Assembly: GCA_018267435.1 (NCBI GenBank)
Contig: JAFDYM010000268.1
Span: forward strand, 1-5,746
Direction of reading: 5' to 3'
Origin: Bacteroidota bacterium
GTDB taxonomy: Bacteria; Bacteroidota; Bacteroidia; Chitinophagales; LD1
DNA length: 5,746 bases
Shown here: piece by piece, positions 5,374 to 5,746 of the stretch
Layout of the letters: each line of letters starts with the position of its first letter
Numbering within the stretch: position 1 is the stretch's first letter
Position numbers and translations under genes: made by a program
The notes under the pieces: model-generated
Database searches by the model: none
Told to the model about the DNA's origin: nothing
The model's input: the letters and a program-made list of their open reading frames with translations, nothing else

Positions 5374-5746
5374 CTAAGCTGCTGCCATCTCGGCCTGTAC
5401 AGGCAGGTAAATATCAAACGTAGCACCTTCTCCTTCTTTAGAGTGTGCTGTAATGGTGCCGTTATGGTTCTGTACTATTTTTTTGCATATAGCTAAACCT
5501 ATGCCTGTACCGCTGTATTCGCTCTTGCTATGCAAGCGTTGAAATATTTCGAAAATCTTATCCTTGTACTCCTCGCTAAAGCCAATACCGTTATCTATAA
5601 TGCTTATGCAATGATAATCGCGGCGCTTGCTTAGTTCGGGCATGTCCAAGTCCTTTCCGTTTACTTTTTTGCACTTTACATGTACTTGTACATCTCCATC
5701 TTTCGAGTACTTAATAGCATTGGAAATAATATTGGCAAACAACTGG
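5374..5746 (-). CDS. Sensor histidine kinase, C-terminal ATPase domain (partial)
   Basis: The frame is open through the right edge, so the N-terminal sensor and dimerisation domains lie outside the window. The visible 123 residues are most of a HATPase_c domain. The N box is Q-L-F-A-N-I-I-S-N-A-I-K-Y-S, the G1 box is D-N-G-I-G-F, the F box region is I-F-Q-R-L-H-S, and the G2 box is G-T-G-I-G-L-A-I. The stretch after G2 (CKKIVQNHNGTITAHS) and the ending DIYLPV are typical of HisKA-type hybrid or PAS-containing and phytochrome-like kinases, and differ from the LytS class expected at the left end. The protein ends just after the domain with a short Ala-rich tail, so no receiver domain is fused at the C-terminus. 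An apparent TTG start at 5742 is not a true start because it lies inside the N box. The signal sensed and the partner regulator are unknown. Confidence 0.93.
   Translation of the reverse strand, partial: QLFANIISNAIKYSKDGDVQVHVKCKKVNGKDLDMPELSKRRDYHCISIIDNGIGFSEEYKDKIFEIFQRLHSKSEYSGTGIGLAICKKIVQNHNGTITAHSKEGEGATFDIYLPVQAEMAAA

Noticed and set aside
1..5746. Mobile element, CRISPR array, tRNA, rRNA or a new defence-type system
   Set aside because: No transposase, terminal repeats, regularly spaced repeats or RNA gene signatures were seen; the genes are signalling, housekeeping and stress functions.

Overview
The window looks like ordinary chromosomal DNA from a member of the Bacteroidota, most likely a Chitinophaga-like lineage, although the genus cannot be fixed from this sequence. 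The reasons are the absence of clear Shine-Dalgarno sites, promoter boxes of the Bacteroidota TTG / TAnnTTTG type, a LytS/LytTR two-component system, and a membrane-anchored TPR protein near recF that resembles the one found with recF and ribH in this phylum. Codon use is marked: NTA codons are preferred (ATA for Ile, GTA for Val) and TAG is the usual stop.

Layout. The left end (1-1656, + strand) holds the last codons of a probable sensor kinase, overlapped by a LytTR-type response regulator. A secreted protein with a CBM9/DOMON-like N-terminal region and a Gly/Met-rich C-terminal segment follows, under its own promoter. A long hairpin (1695-1745) separates it from an Hsp20 small heat-shock protein (1851-2300). 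Hsp20 converges on a membrane-anchored TPR protein (2448-3134, - strand), and each gene has its own intrinsic terminator in the 147-bp gap. Upstream of the TPR gene, on the same strand, is pdhA (pyruvate dehydrogenase E1 alpha). The longest open frame for pdhA starts at 4273, but the family N-terminus and a promoter-like sequence both point to a GTG start at 4201. recF (4286-5365, + strand) is divergent from pdhA and also starts with GTG. At the right edge recF converges, with an 8-bp gap, on the C-terminal part of a second, unrelated histidine kinase.

How the genes work together. The kinase remnant and LytTR regulator form one signalling pair. The other genes are housekeeping or stress functions (protein folding, central carbon metabolism, recombination repair) in separate transcription units. 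I see no mobile element, CRISPR array, tRNA or rRNA, and no multi-gene novel system. The points worth a second look are the start sites, the long hairpin before hsp20, the Gly/Met-rich secreted protein, and the stop and codon bias.
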